Notes: generated by a model not told the origin, from the sequence alone. DNA of 64,000 bases from Acinetobacter sp. ANC 3781 (GCF_004331285.1 NZ_SJOH01000016.1:41911-105910), one strand, 5' to 3'; positions 8,236 through 17,648 are shown, counted from the stretch's first letter. Made by a program: numbers and translations.

Positions 8236-9696
8236 TTATATCAAACGCGCTAATTCATTTTGTATGAGTTGGCGTAATTTTTTCATGCATAATTTAATTT
8301 CAGTGTCGTTAAGTGAACTAAACCCCAGTACAAAACCATATTCATTATCATATTCATAAAACTGGCTTAGACGGGTAATGGCAATATTATGTAGTTCTGC
8401 ACCATTGACCAAAGCTTGCTCCAATGCATTTGGAATCTCTGCTTTAAAATAACATGCAACCTGCATACTCGGATGATGCTGTTTCACAAAACAGAATTCA
8501 GATAAATAGAACTCAAAACAACTCATAAACGTTTGATAACGCTTTAAATAGAGCTGTTGCATCTGTCTTAAATATTCAGCGTAATGGCCGCGTTGCATAA
8601 AATTTCCAAGCAAAACCTGAAAATATTGGGACGGCGCACTGCCATCAATATAATTACGATAACGCTTAAAAGGCTCAATTAGAGCTTTGGGCAAAATCAT
8701 ATAAGAGAGTCGTAAACTTGGTAAAATATATTTACTGAAAGAGCCAAGATAAATCGTCCGTTGATAAGGATCAAAACCTAAAATGGCAGTATTTCCTATT
8801 TTATTTAATAACAGTGCATCATAATCATCTTCAAGAATATAACTATTATTTTTTTCTGCGTATTCAAGAATTTGCTTTTTTCGTGCTGTACTCATTTGAA
8901 TACCACTCGGATACTGACTAGCAGGTGTTACATAAATTGCTTTTACATCGTAAATATTGGCACAATCCTGTATTTTCAATCCTTCAGGATCTAAGCCAAT
9001 ACATTTTAAATCCAGATTCATATGCTTAAAAAGTTGATAGGCATTGGAATAATATGGATTCTCCATAATAATTTTATCATTCGAATTGAATAGTACCCGT
9101 CCACACAGATATAAGGCTTGCTGGGTACTATTCACAATAAGCACTTGTTCTGCAGATATTTGAGCATTACGATTCAAATTAATATGTTGGGCAATTTGCT
9201 GACATAATAAATCATCACCTGCAGTATTATCTTTTAAGAAGATATTTAAACCATACTGGTTTAGCGCATTTTTTTCTGTTTCGTACCATTTTTTAAATGG
9301 GAAATTACGTATTTCAGGCATACCGTCAGCAAAAAAATTCAGGTTTTGATCAAAAAATAAATTCTCTAATTGTTCGGTATTTTCCGGAAGTCGATATTCA
9401 ACCGTTTCAGATGGTAGCTGTTCTACTTTTAATTGTGCTTTAATAAAAGTGCCTTTCCCTTTGATTCGTTCAAATATTCTTTCTTGTTCTAATTGGGCAT
9501 ACACTTTTTCAATGGTATCACGTGATACCCCTAAGTATTCGGATAAAAATCGTGTGGATGGGCATTTAAAATCAGACTGCAAATGTAATTGTGGCAAGGT
9601 TTCTTTAATGGCTAAATATATTTTAGTTCTTAATTTATTCTCATTATTCTGTGCAAGATTTTGATTTAATAACTGGATAAATTCATTTTTTTTCAT
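8236..9696 (-). CDS. MocR-type regulator: GntR HTH fused to PLP aminotransferase domain
   Basis: A 486-aa protein. The N-terminal GntR winged helix (about residues 15-85: TRFLSEYLGVSRDTIEKVY, then GKGTFI) is joined to a class-I aminotransferase-fold domain. The PLP-lysine segment is GSFSKYILPSLRLSY, and the Asp that contacts the pyridine nitrogen is in EDDYDA. Relatives such as PdxR and GabR sense PLP or amines and regulate a neighbouring gene. No obvious PLP or amine gene is adjacent; the nearest upstream gene is the unrecognised 270-aa protein. The target is unknown. Confidence 0.88.
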   Translation of the reverse strand: MKKNEFIQLLNQNLAQNNENKLRTKIYLAIKETLPQLHLQSDFKCPSTRFLSEYLGVSRDTIEKVYAQLEQERIFERIKGKGTFIKAQLKVEQLPSETVEYRLPENTEQLENLFFDQNLNFFADGMPEIRNFPFKKWYETEKNALNQYGLNIFLKDNTAGDDLLCQQIAQHINLNRNAQISAEQVLIVNSTQQALYLCGRVLFNSNDKIIMENPYYSNAYQLFKHMNLDLKCIGLDPEGLKIQDCANIYDVKAIYVTPASQYPSGIQMSTARKKQILEYAEKNNSYILEDDYDALLLNKIGNTAILGFDPYQRTIYLGSFSKYILPSLRLSYMILPKALIEPFKRYRNYIDGSAPSQYFQVLLGNFMQRGHYAEYLRQMQQLYLKRYQTFMSCFEFYLSEFCFVKQHHPSMQVACYFKAEIPNALEQALVNGAELHNIAITRLSQFYEYDNEYGFVLGFSSLNDTEIKLCMKKLRQLIQNELARLI

Positions 9697-9954
9697 TTCA
9701 TAACCTGCACGTATCCTGCTTATTTAGACAACAATTAAAAACGCCTTATCGAAACAAGGGAGTGTCTTCAAAAAACTTAATATTAAGAGTGAATTATCTT
9801 TTTGAGCGTGTACCTTTGTTGCTTCAGGCAGCCTCTTCTGATGTGAAAGCATATACTGTGGTTCATTGCTTTTTGCCAAGAAGAAAAAACTAAGGAATAT
9901 GCAGCCTAACAGCAGAATGATTCACAGCACCAAATATGATAAGGGTTATTTAGC

Positions 9955-10767
9955 TCATTCATTAGCATATCTCAATTTTGATTCAAGATTGTTTTTAAAG
10001 ATGGTTTCGGTAAATTCACCAAAAACAGATAATTTTTCAAAAAGATGTTCGCTGTACATCAAATCATCAATCAAATGCGCTGCATCATTTAATTTCATAT
10101 GAAACTGACGACTGACTAAAGGTGCATTTTCATTTGTGATGTTTTGACAAACTCGTGCTAATTCGGGAGTCTTTCTTTTCCAGAATAGTGTTTTAAAATC
10201 AATTTCTGTCAAATTAAACTGTTTTTGCTCCAGTAATATCTCATCAAGCTGGACTTGAAATAGACTTTCTAACTGTTGTTTGGCAGCAGAATCCATTCCA
10301 CTCTGCCCGATTATGGTTATATGCTGACAAGCAGGATCAAGTAAGGCTTTGGCTAAAGCATACATTTTAAACTCAACCGCATTAAATTCACTCGGCACCA
10401 AATCCAGACATAAATTCATTTCAGCAATGGATTGCTGATTTTTCAGTTCTAACGCATCAAGACGAAAATAATGGGTATAGACCTGTTTAACAATATTCTG
10501 TCTGGGGGCAATATAAATCGTATTCTGATTCAGGATAGCATGGATAAAAGGTGTAAATAAATAACTTAGGCTATTTTCTAAAGTGGAGCTTTGAAGGATG
10601 TAATTATGGGATGATTGCTGCATAGATCGGGCGGCTAGACTTTGCTGAAGAATGGCATCAAATTCGTCAAGAGTATGAATTCCCAGTCTTTGCAGGATTT
10701 TTTCCGAATCAATTTGATTCAAATCAAAAAAATCTAAAATAAATTGGAAGCTTAGACTTTGCAGCAT
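9955..10767 (-). CDS. Hypothetical protein, 270 aa
   Basis: I do not recognise this family. The start ATG 10767 (MLQSLSFQF) is chosen because GAGG lies about 6 nt upstream; a TTG at 10782 is in frame but less likely. No signal peptide, membrane helix or HTH stands out. The N-terminal 60 residues (FILDFFDLNQIDSEKILQRL) resemble the arm of an AraC-like regulator, but no DNA-binding domain follows. It is soluble and rich in Leu, Gln and Asn. One copy of the CTTAGGCTATT repeat lies inside the gene at 10565. Confidence 0.6.
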   Translation of the reverse strand: MLQSLSFQFILDFFDLNQIDSEKILQRLGIHTLDEFDAILQQSLAARSMQQSSHNYILQSSTLENSLSYLFTPFIHAILNQNTIYIAPRQNIVKQVYTHYFRLDALELKNQQSIAEMNLCLDLVPSEFNAVEFKMYALAKALLDPACQHITIIGQSGMDSAAKQQLESLFQVQLDEILLEQKQFNLTEIDFKTLFWKRKTPELARVCQNITNENAPLVSRQFHMKLNDAAHLIDDLMYSEHLFEKLSVFGEFTETIFKNNLESKLRYANE

Positions 10768-10902
10768 GATCGCCTCGGACAATACGCACTATAAAATGAA
10801 TAAACATAATATAAGACTTGAACTACAATGAAGTGGTCTGCGTTATGACAAGCAAGTGGTCTGTTTTTAGCAGACCGCTTTTAAAGTAACTTGAGTTGTT
10901 GA

Positions 10903-11013
10903 TTAGATATAGGCCAATTGAATCAAGAGCCTGAATGCACCCGCCACTAGAACTAAAGCGAAAAATCCACCTAGCCACAACACAATAAACCACTGGGTTT
11001 GTGAGAGTTTCAT
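10903..11013 (-). CDS. DUF2474 family small subunit of cytochrome bd-type oxidase
   Basis: A 36-aa single-helix protein, MKLSQTQWFIVLW then LGGFFALVLVAGAF, with a basic residue after the helix (FRLLIQ). It follows cydB directly. Its Shine-Dalgarno AAGGAG overlaps the cydB stop codon, so it is translated from the same mRNA. By family knowledge, CydX and DUF2474 peptides stabilise cytochrome bd or CIO oxidases in the inner membrane. Size, helix, position and RBS make this a firm call despite its shortness. Confidence 0.85.
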   Translation of the reverse strand: MKLSQTQWFIVLWLGGFFALVLVAGAFRLLIQLAYI

Positions 11014-11022
11014 ATTCACTCC

Positions 11023-12027
11023 TTAATGATAGCCTTTATCACCAATCCGGACTTTATCGCGGAATACCCAATAGGATAATCCTGTATACATCAGAATAAT
11101 GGGAATCAGCAGTAGCGCACCAATTAAGGTAAATAACTGGCTACTCTGTGGGGCGGCGGCCTCCCAGATGGTAACGGATGGCGGGATGATATAAGGCCAT
11201 AAACTGATGAGAAAGCCGGTATAAGCCAAAATTACCAAAGCTAGAGTGTACATAAACGGGCTAAGTTCTTTGCGCTGTTTACAGGCACGTAAAGCCATAA
11301 AGGTAAACACTAAAACCAGAATCGGGACAGGACTAAAATAGGTGAGTTGTGGTTGACTAAACCAGCGTTCGGCAATTTCCGGATGAGCTAAAGGCGTATA
11401 AATACTAACGCAGCCAAAAATAATGAATAAGGCAACAATCATCTTCGGCATGATTTGGTACATTCGACTTTGCAAGTCGGCATCTGTTTTAAAGATGAGC
11501 CAGCCACAGCCCAGGGTGGCATAAAGCACCACCACGCCTATACCTGTAAAGACTGAAAATGGGGTTAACCAGTCTAAACCGCCACCGGTATATACGCCAT
11601 TTGTGGTTTTAATTCCTTGAATGTACGCCCCTAGAATAATGCCCTGTAAAAATCCGGTTAAAATAGATCCTCCAATAAAGGCCATATCCCAAAAATGTCG
11701 GTTACGTCTGGATTTAAAACGGAATTCGAAAGCTACTCCACGGAAAATAAGCGCCACCACCATCAGAATAATGGGCAAGTACAGTGCAGAAAGTACCGTT
11801 GAATAAACCAGAGGAAATGCAGCAAATAATCCGGCTCCTCCCAACACCATCCAGGTTTCATTGCCATCCCATACTGGAGCAACAGTATTCATCATCACAT
11901 CACGTTCTTGTTGACCTTTAAAGAAGGGAAACAAGATGCCGATACCTAAATCAAAACCATCCAGTACCACATAAATCAGTACACCAACAGCAATAATTAC
12001 AATCCAGATAAAAGATAAATCAATCAT
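11023..12027 (-). CDS. cydB: Cytochrome d ubiquinol oxidase subunit II
   Basis: A 334-aa polytopic membrane protein of the CydB/CioB family. It has the typical N-terminus with VLDGFDLGIG near residue 20, then TVAPVWDGNETWMV, and about eight to nine hydrophobic helices. With subunit I it forms the quinol oxidase that reduces O2 to water without proton pumping. The ATG overlaps the cydA stop by 4 bp, so expression is coupled. Together with the short-Q-loop subunit I this is most likely the cyanide-insensitive (CioB) subtype. Confidence 0.93.
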   Translation of the reverse strand: MIDLSFIWIVIIAVGVLIYVVLDGFDLGIGILFPFFKGQQERDVMMNTVAPVWDGNETWMVLGGAGLFAAFPLVYSTVLSALYLPIILMVVALIFRGVAFEFRFKSRRNRHFWDMAFIGGSILTGFLQGIILGAYIQGIKTTNGVYTGGGLDWLTPFSVFTGIGVVVLYATLGCGWLIFKTDADLQSRMYQIMPKMIVALFIIFGCVSIYTPLAHPEIAERWFSQPQLTYFSPVPILVLVFTFMALRACKQRKELSPFMYTLALVILAYTGFLISLWPYIIPPSVTIWEAAAPQSSQLFTLIGALLLIPIILMYTGLSYWVFRDKVRIGDKGYH

Positions 12028-13463
12028 TTGTCATTCTCCTGGTGGTTGTCGAGAGGCTGACCATCCAGCTCTTCATCGGTACTGCCCAATGGACGATGCG
12101 AAGCTTGAATAACCTTTTCTTCGCTATGTGGTACTGAATGAACAAATTCCGGACCTTTATGCATGATTCGCAACATGTAATAAATGCCAATACCAAAGAC
12201 CACGCAATACACCACTACAAAAATAATCAGGGTTAATCCGACTTGTTCTGCCGACACTGGGGATAAGGCATCTTTAGTCCGCATCACCCCATAGACAACC
12301 CAAGGCTGACGTCCTACTTCTGTGGTAAACCAGCCCGCCAACATTGCGATAAAACCAGATGGCCCCATAATCAGTGCAAAACGGTGAAACCATGGACTTT
12401 CATAGAACCTGCCAGTTTTTCTGAGCCACAAACCTATTAGTGCTAATAACAGCATCAACACGCCCAGACCGACCATGATCCGGAAGCTCCAAAACACAAT
12501 GGTTGAGTTTGGTCGGTCTTCAGGTGCAAATTCTTTCAAGCCTTGAACTTTGCCCTGCATAGAATGGGTTAAAATCAGGCTTCCCACATTTGGAATACCT
12601 ATTGCATATTTCGTTTCTTCTGCCTGCATATCTGGAATACCAAATAAATACAAAGGCATGCCTTCATTATGATTGGTTTCCCAGTGCCCTTCTATCGCCG
12701 CGATTTTCGCCGGTTGATACTTTAAGGTATTGATCCCATGCATATCTCCAATCAGAACCTGCAAAGGTGTAAGAACCAACAGCATCCATAAGGCCATGGA
12801 AAAAGACGTTTTTACCAAAGCATCACGGCGACCTTTGATTAAATGCCATGCTGCTGTGCTGGCCACCAGCAAGGCTGAGACCAAGAATGCAGCCATTGCC
12901 ATATGCGCCAGGCGGTATGGAAAAGAGGGATTAAAAACTATCGCCAACCAGTCTTGTGGAACGATAATGCCATTTTCAATGCTGAAACCTTGTGGGGTCT
13001 GCATCCAGCTGTTTGAAGATAGAATCCAGAACATGGAAATACAGGTTCCGACTGCCACCATGACAGTTGCAAAGAAATGTGCCCGAGGACCAACGCGCCC
13101 CCAGCCAAACAGCATAATGCCCAAAAATCCGGCCTCCAGAAAGAAGGCACTCAGCACCTCATAGGCTAAAAGTGGTCCTGTAACACTACCCGAGATTCGC
13201 GAGAATTCGCTCCAGTTGGTTCCGAACTGGTAACTCATGACCACGCCTGAAACCACCCCCATACCAAAGGCAATCGCAAATATTTTAACCCAAAACTTAA
13301 ACAGGTCTTGATATACCGGGTTTTGAGTTCTGAGCCAGCGCCATTCTAAAACAGCAAGGAAGCTTGCAAGACCAATCGAAATTGCAGGAAAAATAATATG
13401 AAATGATACGGTGAAAGCAAATTGAATTCGTGCCAGTTCAAGTGCGGTTAATCCTAGATTCAT
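12024..13463 (-). CDS. cydA: Cytochrome ubiquinol oxidase subunit I, CIO type
   Basis: A 479-aa protein starting MNLGLTALELARIQF. ATG 13463 is preceded by AAGGTGAT, so it is preferred over an upstream in-frame start. Visible features are the heme ligand His22 (SFHIIFPA), GVVMSYQFGTNW, the second heme His in RLAHMAM, and GRQPWVVYG. The Q-loop between GDMHG and the later transmembrane helices is short, which marks the cyanide-insensitive (CioA) subtype. The operon is cydA-cydB-DUF2474. Such oxidases work at low O2 or under respiratory inhibition. Confidence 0.93.
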   Translation of the reverse strand: MNLGLTALELARIQFAFTVSFHIIFPAISIGLASFLAVLEWRWLRTQNPVYQDLFKFWVKIFAIAFGMGVVSGVVMSYQFGTNWSEFSRISGSVTGPLLAYEVLSAFFLEAGFLGIMLFGWGRVGPRAHFFATVMVAVGTCISMFWILSSNSWMQTPQGFSIENGIIVPQDWLAIVFNPSFPYRLAHMAMAAFLVSALLVASTAAWHLIKGRRDALVKTSFSMALWMLLVLTPLQVLIGDMHGINTLKYQPAKIAAIEGHWETNHNEGMPLYLFGIPDMQAEETKYAIGIPNVGSLILTHSMQGKVQGLKEFAPEDRPNSTIVFWSFRIMVGLGVLMLLLALIGLWLRKTGRFYESPWFHRFALIMGPSGFIAMLAGWFTTEVGRQPWVVYGVMRTKDALSPVSAEQVGLTLIIFVVVYCVVFGIGIYYMLRIMHKGPEFVHSVPHSEEKVIQASHRPLGSTDEELDGQPLDNHQENDK

Positions 13464-13736
13464 AACATCACCTTTTTTAATTCGTCGATATGGTGAGTGA
13501 ACACGCAGATACACAATCGCGTTATTTTTTTGTTTTGACCTGTTTCAGAATACTCTCGAAACTTCAGCAAAGTATGTTGATTTATTATTTCAGCATTATT
13601 TAAAGGACTTAAAATTTGGGCCCAGGCTGTCTTTTTCCTCATATATGAAGGAAAGAAATAAATATTCATGGCAATCTCTATAAAAATGGTTCATTAGTTT
13701 CATGTCTAAAACATGGCATCCAATTTTTTATACAGA
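13464..13736 (-). other. Upstream region of the oxidase operon
   Basis: About 270 bp. It contains a 69-codon frame (13669-13460) whose stop overlaps the cydA start as TTATGA. The frame has no family resemblance and a weak ribosome binding site, so it is not called as a gene. No clear FNR/ANR box was found by eye. Confidence 0.4.
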
Positions 13737-14162
13737 TCAAGGTGGAGCTCGACCCTGCGGTATTAAAAACAGCCGTTGTAGCTCAAAATAAACGTATTTA
13801 AAGCGCTGTACAAATACCAAAAAACGTACCTGTATCCGCTCTATCACTGTTTTAATAGCAAAATCAGGATGCAGAACCAGGTCGGAATAAACTTTGCAAT
13901 ATTGACATTGATGATTATGTGCATGATGTATAGGGTCATGCTGATAAGAAAAATAATGACCTAAAAATTCTAAATGATATTTTGTTTCACGAACTGGATT
14001 AGAAGTATCGACCTGATCAAATGAAGGTGCAATTAAATGATGGGTCATGGATAGACAGACCGGAGTAATATGATATTTTCCCGGCAGCAATGGCTGTAAA
14101 TATACAGCAAGCTGTAAAAGTATTATTGCAAAAGCAAGCAGCAACCCATTACGTAGAAGCAA
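13737..14162 (-). CDS. DUF2946 family protein
   Basis: A 141-aa protein. An N-terminal hydrophobic helix (LLLAFAIILLQLAVYLQPLLP) is followed by a His/Cys-rich part with HHAHNHQCQYCKVYSDLVLHP. The CxxC and clustered His are typical of DUF2946 proteins, which are found near copper-handling and heme-copper functions. It is probably inner-membrane anchored. The only usable start is TTG 14162. A TAA lies two codons upstream, so the 5' end may be truncated or the start is unusual. It sits upstream of the oxidase operon on the same strand. Confidence 0.65.
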   Translation of the reverse strand: MLLRNGLLLAFAIILLQLAVYLQPLLPGKYHITPVCLSMTHHLIAPSFDQVDTSNPVRETKYHLEFLGHYFSYQHDPIHHAHNHQCQYCKVYSDLVLHPDFAIKTVIERIQVRFLVFVQRFKYVYFELQRLFLIPQGRAPP

Positions 14163-14393
14163 AATTTAATCTCAAACCATGTTTACCTGGCGATTTATTA
14201 GAAGCATTTAAGAGCAGAATTTAAATTCCATACCCTTCAATTCAACTTCTATCTACCTTCTAGTTTATAAAAAAGTATTTTCAAGGTGGTCTGAATATAT
14301 TTAAGTCATTGGTCTTTTTTTGTCTAGAAAATTTATTTTCAACCTGATTAATACTTGAATCATCTTATAAAGAGGCGTAAAGTTAAATTAATT
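14163..14393. other. AT-rich gap between DUF2946 gene and MarR operator
   Basis: About 230 bp separating the minus-strand DUF2946 gene from the plus-strand MarR-MFS pair. It should hold both promoters. I see no further gene. Confidence 0.3.
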
Positions 14394-14412
14394 TAGTTAC
14401 CCTGGCTAACTA
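14394..14412. promoter_or_regulatory. Probable MarR operator, TAGTTA-N7-TAACTA
   Basis: Perfect 6-bp inverted repeats TAGTTA and TAACTA flank 7 nt, ending 2 bp before the MarR start codon. MarR-family proteins commonly bind TAGTTAG-like palindromes. The site covers the place where the ribosome binding site would be, and a TATAAT (14411-14416) overlaps its right end. Autorepression of the MarR-MFS pair is the likely role. Confidence 0.7.
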
Positions 14413-14414
14413 TA

Positions 14415-14855
14415 ATGTCACCTCAACTTAAATTCCGAGCTTCATTATTACGCTGCGCGCGTCTCCTGAGTGATGAAATCAATACCATTTTATTGCCCCA
14501 TCATTTGAATTATTCCTTATGGCAAGTGCTGTATGTAATTCAGTTAAAACAAGGCTGCACCTCGATCGACATTGCAGAGTATCTGAATGTCTCCAAGCCA
14601 TCCATTGCAAAACGTATCCATGCACTGATGCAACTAGAAGTACTTGAACAAGTCGATACTGAAGACAAACGGCAAAAGAAACTGATCCTGAGTCAAAAAG
14701 GTATACAACTTTTTCAAATTTGCTCTGAAAAAATGGATGTTTTTGAACAGCAATTGCTCTTTCCACTAGATCAAGATATGCAAAAAATTACCCTGACTAC
14801 CCTTCATACGCTTATGGATCATCTGCAAGATCTTAAATCAGGTACACAACCATGA
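14415..14855 (+). CDS. MarR family transcriptional regulator
   Basis: A 146-aa winged-helix regulator. The recognition region is TSIDIAEYLNVSKPSIAKRIHAL (about residues 50-72), followed by the wing with DTEDKRQKKLILSQKG. Its stop overlaps the start of the MFS gene (ATGA), and an inverted repeat sits just upstream. The pattern is that of an efflux pump controlled by a ligand-responsive repressor. No Shine-Dalgarno is visible at ATG 14415, but no other in-frame start is available early. The inducer is unknown. Confidence 0.88.
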   Translation: MSPQLKFRASLLRCARLLSDEINTILLPHHLNYSLWQVLYVIQLKQGCTSIDIAEYLNVSKPSIAKRIHALMQLEVLEQVDTEDKRQKKLILSQKGIQLFQICSEKMDVFEQQLLFPLDQDMQKITLTTLHTLMDHLQDLKSGTQP

Positions 14856-16057
14856 ATGAAAATGCCCCCTTATGGTCGAGAAATTTTATTCTTGTTAGCG
14901 CTATTAACTTTCAACTGGTACTGACCTTTTATCTGCTTGTAGTGGTGATCGTCGGTTATGCGGTAGCTGAACTCGGTGCAACCACGGCGCAAGCAGGCCT
15001 AGTCTCGGGTTTATTTATTGTCGGTACGCTAATTGGCCGTTTGTTTGTAGGCAAATTTCTAGAACGCTTTGGAGGTAAAACCACACTAATTGTGGGTTTA
15101 ACCGGCTTCCTGATCTTTTCTGGCTTCTATTTTATGAAGTTCGATGTAGGTATGCTTTTACTTGTGCGATTTATGCATGGTTTTATGATGGGCATGGCCT
15201 CTACTGTTTTAGGAACCATTATTGCGCAAATATTGCCGCCAACTCGTCGCGGTGAAGGCATTGGTTACTACAGCATGAGCAGTACTTTGGGAACAGCGAT
15301 TGGTCCTTTCCTCGCCATATGGATGATGCTGCACATTGGTTATGATTCCATTTTTATTGTTTCAAGCATTATCGCATTGAGTTGTCTTATAGTGGCTCTG
15401 CTGGTTCAAGTACCTAATCTTGCGCAACAAAATAACCTGCTTGATATTTCTGTGCCCGCTGAGAAACCCAGCTGGATTTCCCAATTTATTGAACACAAAG
15501 CACTGCCGATTTCTTTTGTTATGTTATTGGCATCTGTTTGCTATTCAGGTGTGTTGTCCTTTATCAACTTTTACGCCAAAGAAATTGATCTGGTTGAAAC
15601 AGCCTCTTTTTTCTTCTTGATGTATGCCATTGCGATCTTGATATCGCGTCCCTTTACCGGTCCATTGCTGGATCGTAAGGGTGAAAATATCATCATGTAT
15701 CCTGCTTTTATTATTATGGCAATTGCCATGGTTTTATTAAGCCAGGTACAAAGTTCGTTGATGCTTCTGGTTTGTGCAGGCTTACTGGGTTTTGGTTATG
15801 GCAATATTCAATCTGTTTGCCAAACTGTTGCGGTAAAAAGTGCCAGTATTGAGCGGATGGGTTTTGCGACCTCAACCTTCTTTATTTTTCTCGATGCAGG
15901 TTTAGGTTTTGGTCCTTATTTCATTGGTCACGCACTGGATTATATTGATTATTCACAACTGTATTTCTACAGCGCAATGTGTGTTTTAGTCTGTATTGTA
16001 GTTTACTATCTATTGCATGGCCGCAAGGCAAGCAAACGCCGATACATCTCTGCTTAA
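14852..16057 (+). CDS. MFS transporter
   Basis: A 401-aa membrane protein with about 12 hydrophobic segments. The motif-A-like loop between helices 2 and 3 is GRLFVGKFLERFGGKTT, and a second one is RPFTGPLLDRKGEN between helices 8 and 9. It belongs to the drug:H+ antiporter-like part of the major facilitator superfamily and probably exports a small molecule across the inner membrane. It is translationally coupled to the MarR gene, so the MarR ligand is probably its substrate or a relative of it. The substrate cannot be read from sequence. Confidence 0.88.
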   Translation: MNENAPLWSRNFILVSAINFQLVLTFYLLVVVIVGYAVAELGATTAQAGLVSGLFIVGTLIGRLFVGKFLERFGGKTTLIVGLTGFLIFSGFYFMKFDVGMLLLVRFMHGFMMGMASTVLGTIIAQILPPTRRGEGIGYYSMSSTLGTAIGPFLAIWMMLHIGYDSIFIVSSIIALSCLIVALLVQVPNLAQQNNLLDISVPAEKPSWISQFIEHKALPISFVMLLASVCYSGVLSFINFYAKEIDLVETASFFFLMYAIAILISRPFTGPLLDRKGENIIMYPAFIIMAIAMVLLSQVQSSLMLLVCAGLLGFGYGNIQSVCQTVAVKSASIERMGFATSTFFIFLDAGLGFGPYFIGHALDYIDYSQLYFYSAMCVLVCIVVYYLLHGRKASKRRYISA

Positions 16058-16114
16058 AAACAGGCATCTAAAAATAGCGCTGGTAGAAAGTCCCCTTTTA
16101 CAAAAGCGGATTTA

Positions 16115-16147
16115 AAAAAAGAGAGATCAATCTGACCTCTCTTTTTT
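16115..16147. terminator. Intrinsic terminator after the MFS gene
   Basis: AAAAAAGAGAG pairs with CTCTCTTTTTT across an 11-nt loop. A T-run is present on the plus strand and an A-run on the other side, so it can serve both convergent genes. Confidence 0.8.
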
Positions 16148-16172
16148 ATTTTCTTTCTTGCAAAATCAACAA

Positions 16173-16775
16173 TTATTTAAACACTTTAAAGCGCACTGCA
16201 TCATCCATATAAGCTTTGTCTTTGGCTTCACCTTCGACTGAACCAAACACGAGCTGTGCCCGGAGTTTCCAACTTGCAGGAATATTCCATTCAGCATGTA
16301 CTTGCTCATCGACAATCGGGTTGTAATGCTGTAGTGATGCACCTAAACCATCAGTATGTAAGGCAGTCCAAGTCGCGAATTGTGCAATGGCTGTAGAATG
16401 CTCTGCCCAAACCGGGAAGTTATCGGCATAAGATGGGAACTGCTCTTGCAAGCCTTGAATCACGTCCATATCTTCAAAAAATAGAACGGTACCTACACCG
16501 GCAGCAAAGCTATCCATTTTAGCTACGGTTTTTGCAGCAGCGTCTTCATCTTTCGCATAAGACTTGAGTTTTTCTTTCACAAAGCCCCAAAACTTTTCAT
16601 GCTCATCATTAAATAAAATTACGGCACGTGAAGATTGCGAGTTAAAAGATGATGGACTTTGCTTAATTGCATGTTGAATCAATTCAGTTAAGTATTCTGG
16701 ACTTTGTTCTACATTTTTACCCACTGCATAAATGGTACGGCGTTTATTAATTAAATCTAAAAACTGATTCGACAT
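16173..16775 (-). CDS. Nitroreductase family protein
   Basis: A 200-aa FMN-dependent nitroreductase-fold protein. It shows the early FMN-binding RRTIYA, then SPSSFNSQSSR (about residues 40-50) and GLGASLQHYNP. This is the compact HBN1/YdgI-like subgroup, which reduces nitro compounds or quinones with NAD(P)H. It is a single gene with its own terminator and promoter region. The cellular substrate is unknown. Confidence 0.85.
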   Translation of the reverse strand: MSNQFLDLINKRRTIYAVGKNVEQSPEYLTELIQHAIKQSPSSFNSQSSRAVILFNDEHEKFWGFVKEKLKSYAKDEDAAAKTVAKMDSFAAGVGTVLFFEDMDVIQGLQEQFPSYADNFPVWAEHSTAIAQFATWTALHTDGLGASLQHYNPIVDEQVHAEWNIPASWKLRAQLVFGSVEGEAKDKAYMDDAVRFKVFK

Positions 16776-17055
16776 TTACTGAAATCCTTTGATATTTCCT
16801 CGGGAAGATTTGAACCAATCTGCTTACGCTGTTAAGAAAATGTGAAATATTAAATTTCATAACAATGAAAATGCAAATTTGTTACTGCCTTACCATATGC
16901 AATAATAATTCCAATATCTAGTACATTTTATTGATAATTAAATCTTTAATTTTTTATATAGAATCTTGCCTACAATTCAGTCAAAGCTTTTATAAACGAC
17001 GAGGCTATAAAAAACCCCCAATATTTGGAGGATTTTTATACTATTAACTTCTATT

Positions 17056-17547
17056 TTAGAATTTAGCATTTAATATACTTTGTGATACTTTTTGCTTCCA
17101 GATATCACGTAAAGTTGGTAAATAGAATTTTTCACCAATTTCAACCAGTTCAGCATCAATTAATGCATGAATTTCGTGCATAAACAAATAATCCAATTCA
17201 ACTGTTTTCAGGGTCTTATGAGCTTTGGCAAACTCTCTACGCTTTTGTTGCGCGGCTTTAACCAATTGATCTGCATAATTCTTATTTTTAAATTGAGAAA
17301 TCGCATTTAGACGTAATTCAATCACGCCCCAGCCACTTAACAGTAATTTAAATAACTCAAAATCTTTTGTGGTCGATTCCCACGTCATTTCATCCAGATT
17401 CTCATCGTTAGGAAGCACCGGAAGCAGCAGCTCCATCACACTCGGAAAAATCTTTTTAAAATTCAAAATAAATTTAACAGGATGCTCACCAGGATAATCC
17501 TTAAATTGCACCTTTTTCTGAACATCTGTTAAATAAACATCAAGCAT
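17056..17547 (-). CDS. Hypothetical protein, 163 aa
   Basis: Not recognised. The ATG at 17547 (MLDVYLTDVQKK) is used; an in-frame TTG lies two codons upstream. The protein is soluble, with charged helices in its second half (QQKRREFAKAHKTLKTVELDY) and a patterned segment MHEIHALIDAELVEIGEKF. No signal peptide or catalytic motif is visible. It stands alone between nitroreductase and fumC. A weak hairpin (AAAACCCCCAATATTTGGAGG) downstream near 17010-17040 could end it. Confidence 0.55.
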   Translation of the reverse strand: MLDVYLTDVQKKVQFKDYPGEHPVKFILNFKKIFPSVMELLLPVLPNDENLDEMTWESTTKDFELFKLLLSGWGVIELRLNAISQFKNKNYADQLVKAAQQKRREFAKAHKTLKTVELDYLFMHEIHALIDAELVEIGEKFYLPTLRDIWKQKVSQSILNAKF

Positions 17548-17648
17548 AATCAATCATCAGCAGTTAATCTCTCGCTATATTGTACGCATATATGCCACAG
17601 ATAAAAACCACTGATGATCAATAGATCAGTGTTCAAGCCACTAGATGC

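Noticed and set aside
13460..13669. 69-codon frame upstream of cydA ending in TTATGA overlap
   Set aside because: Weak ribosome binding site, no family resemblance and no regular protein pattern. The overlap with the cydA start can be chance.
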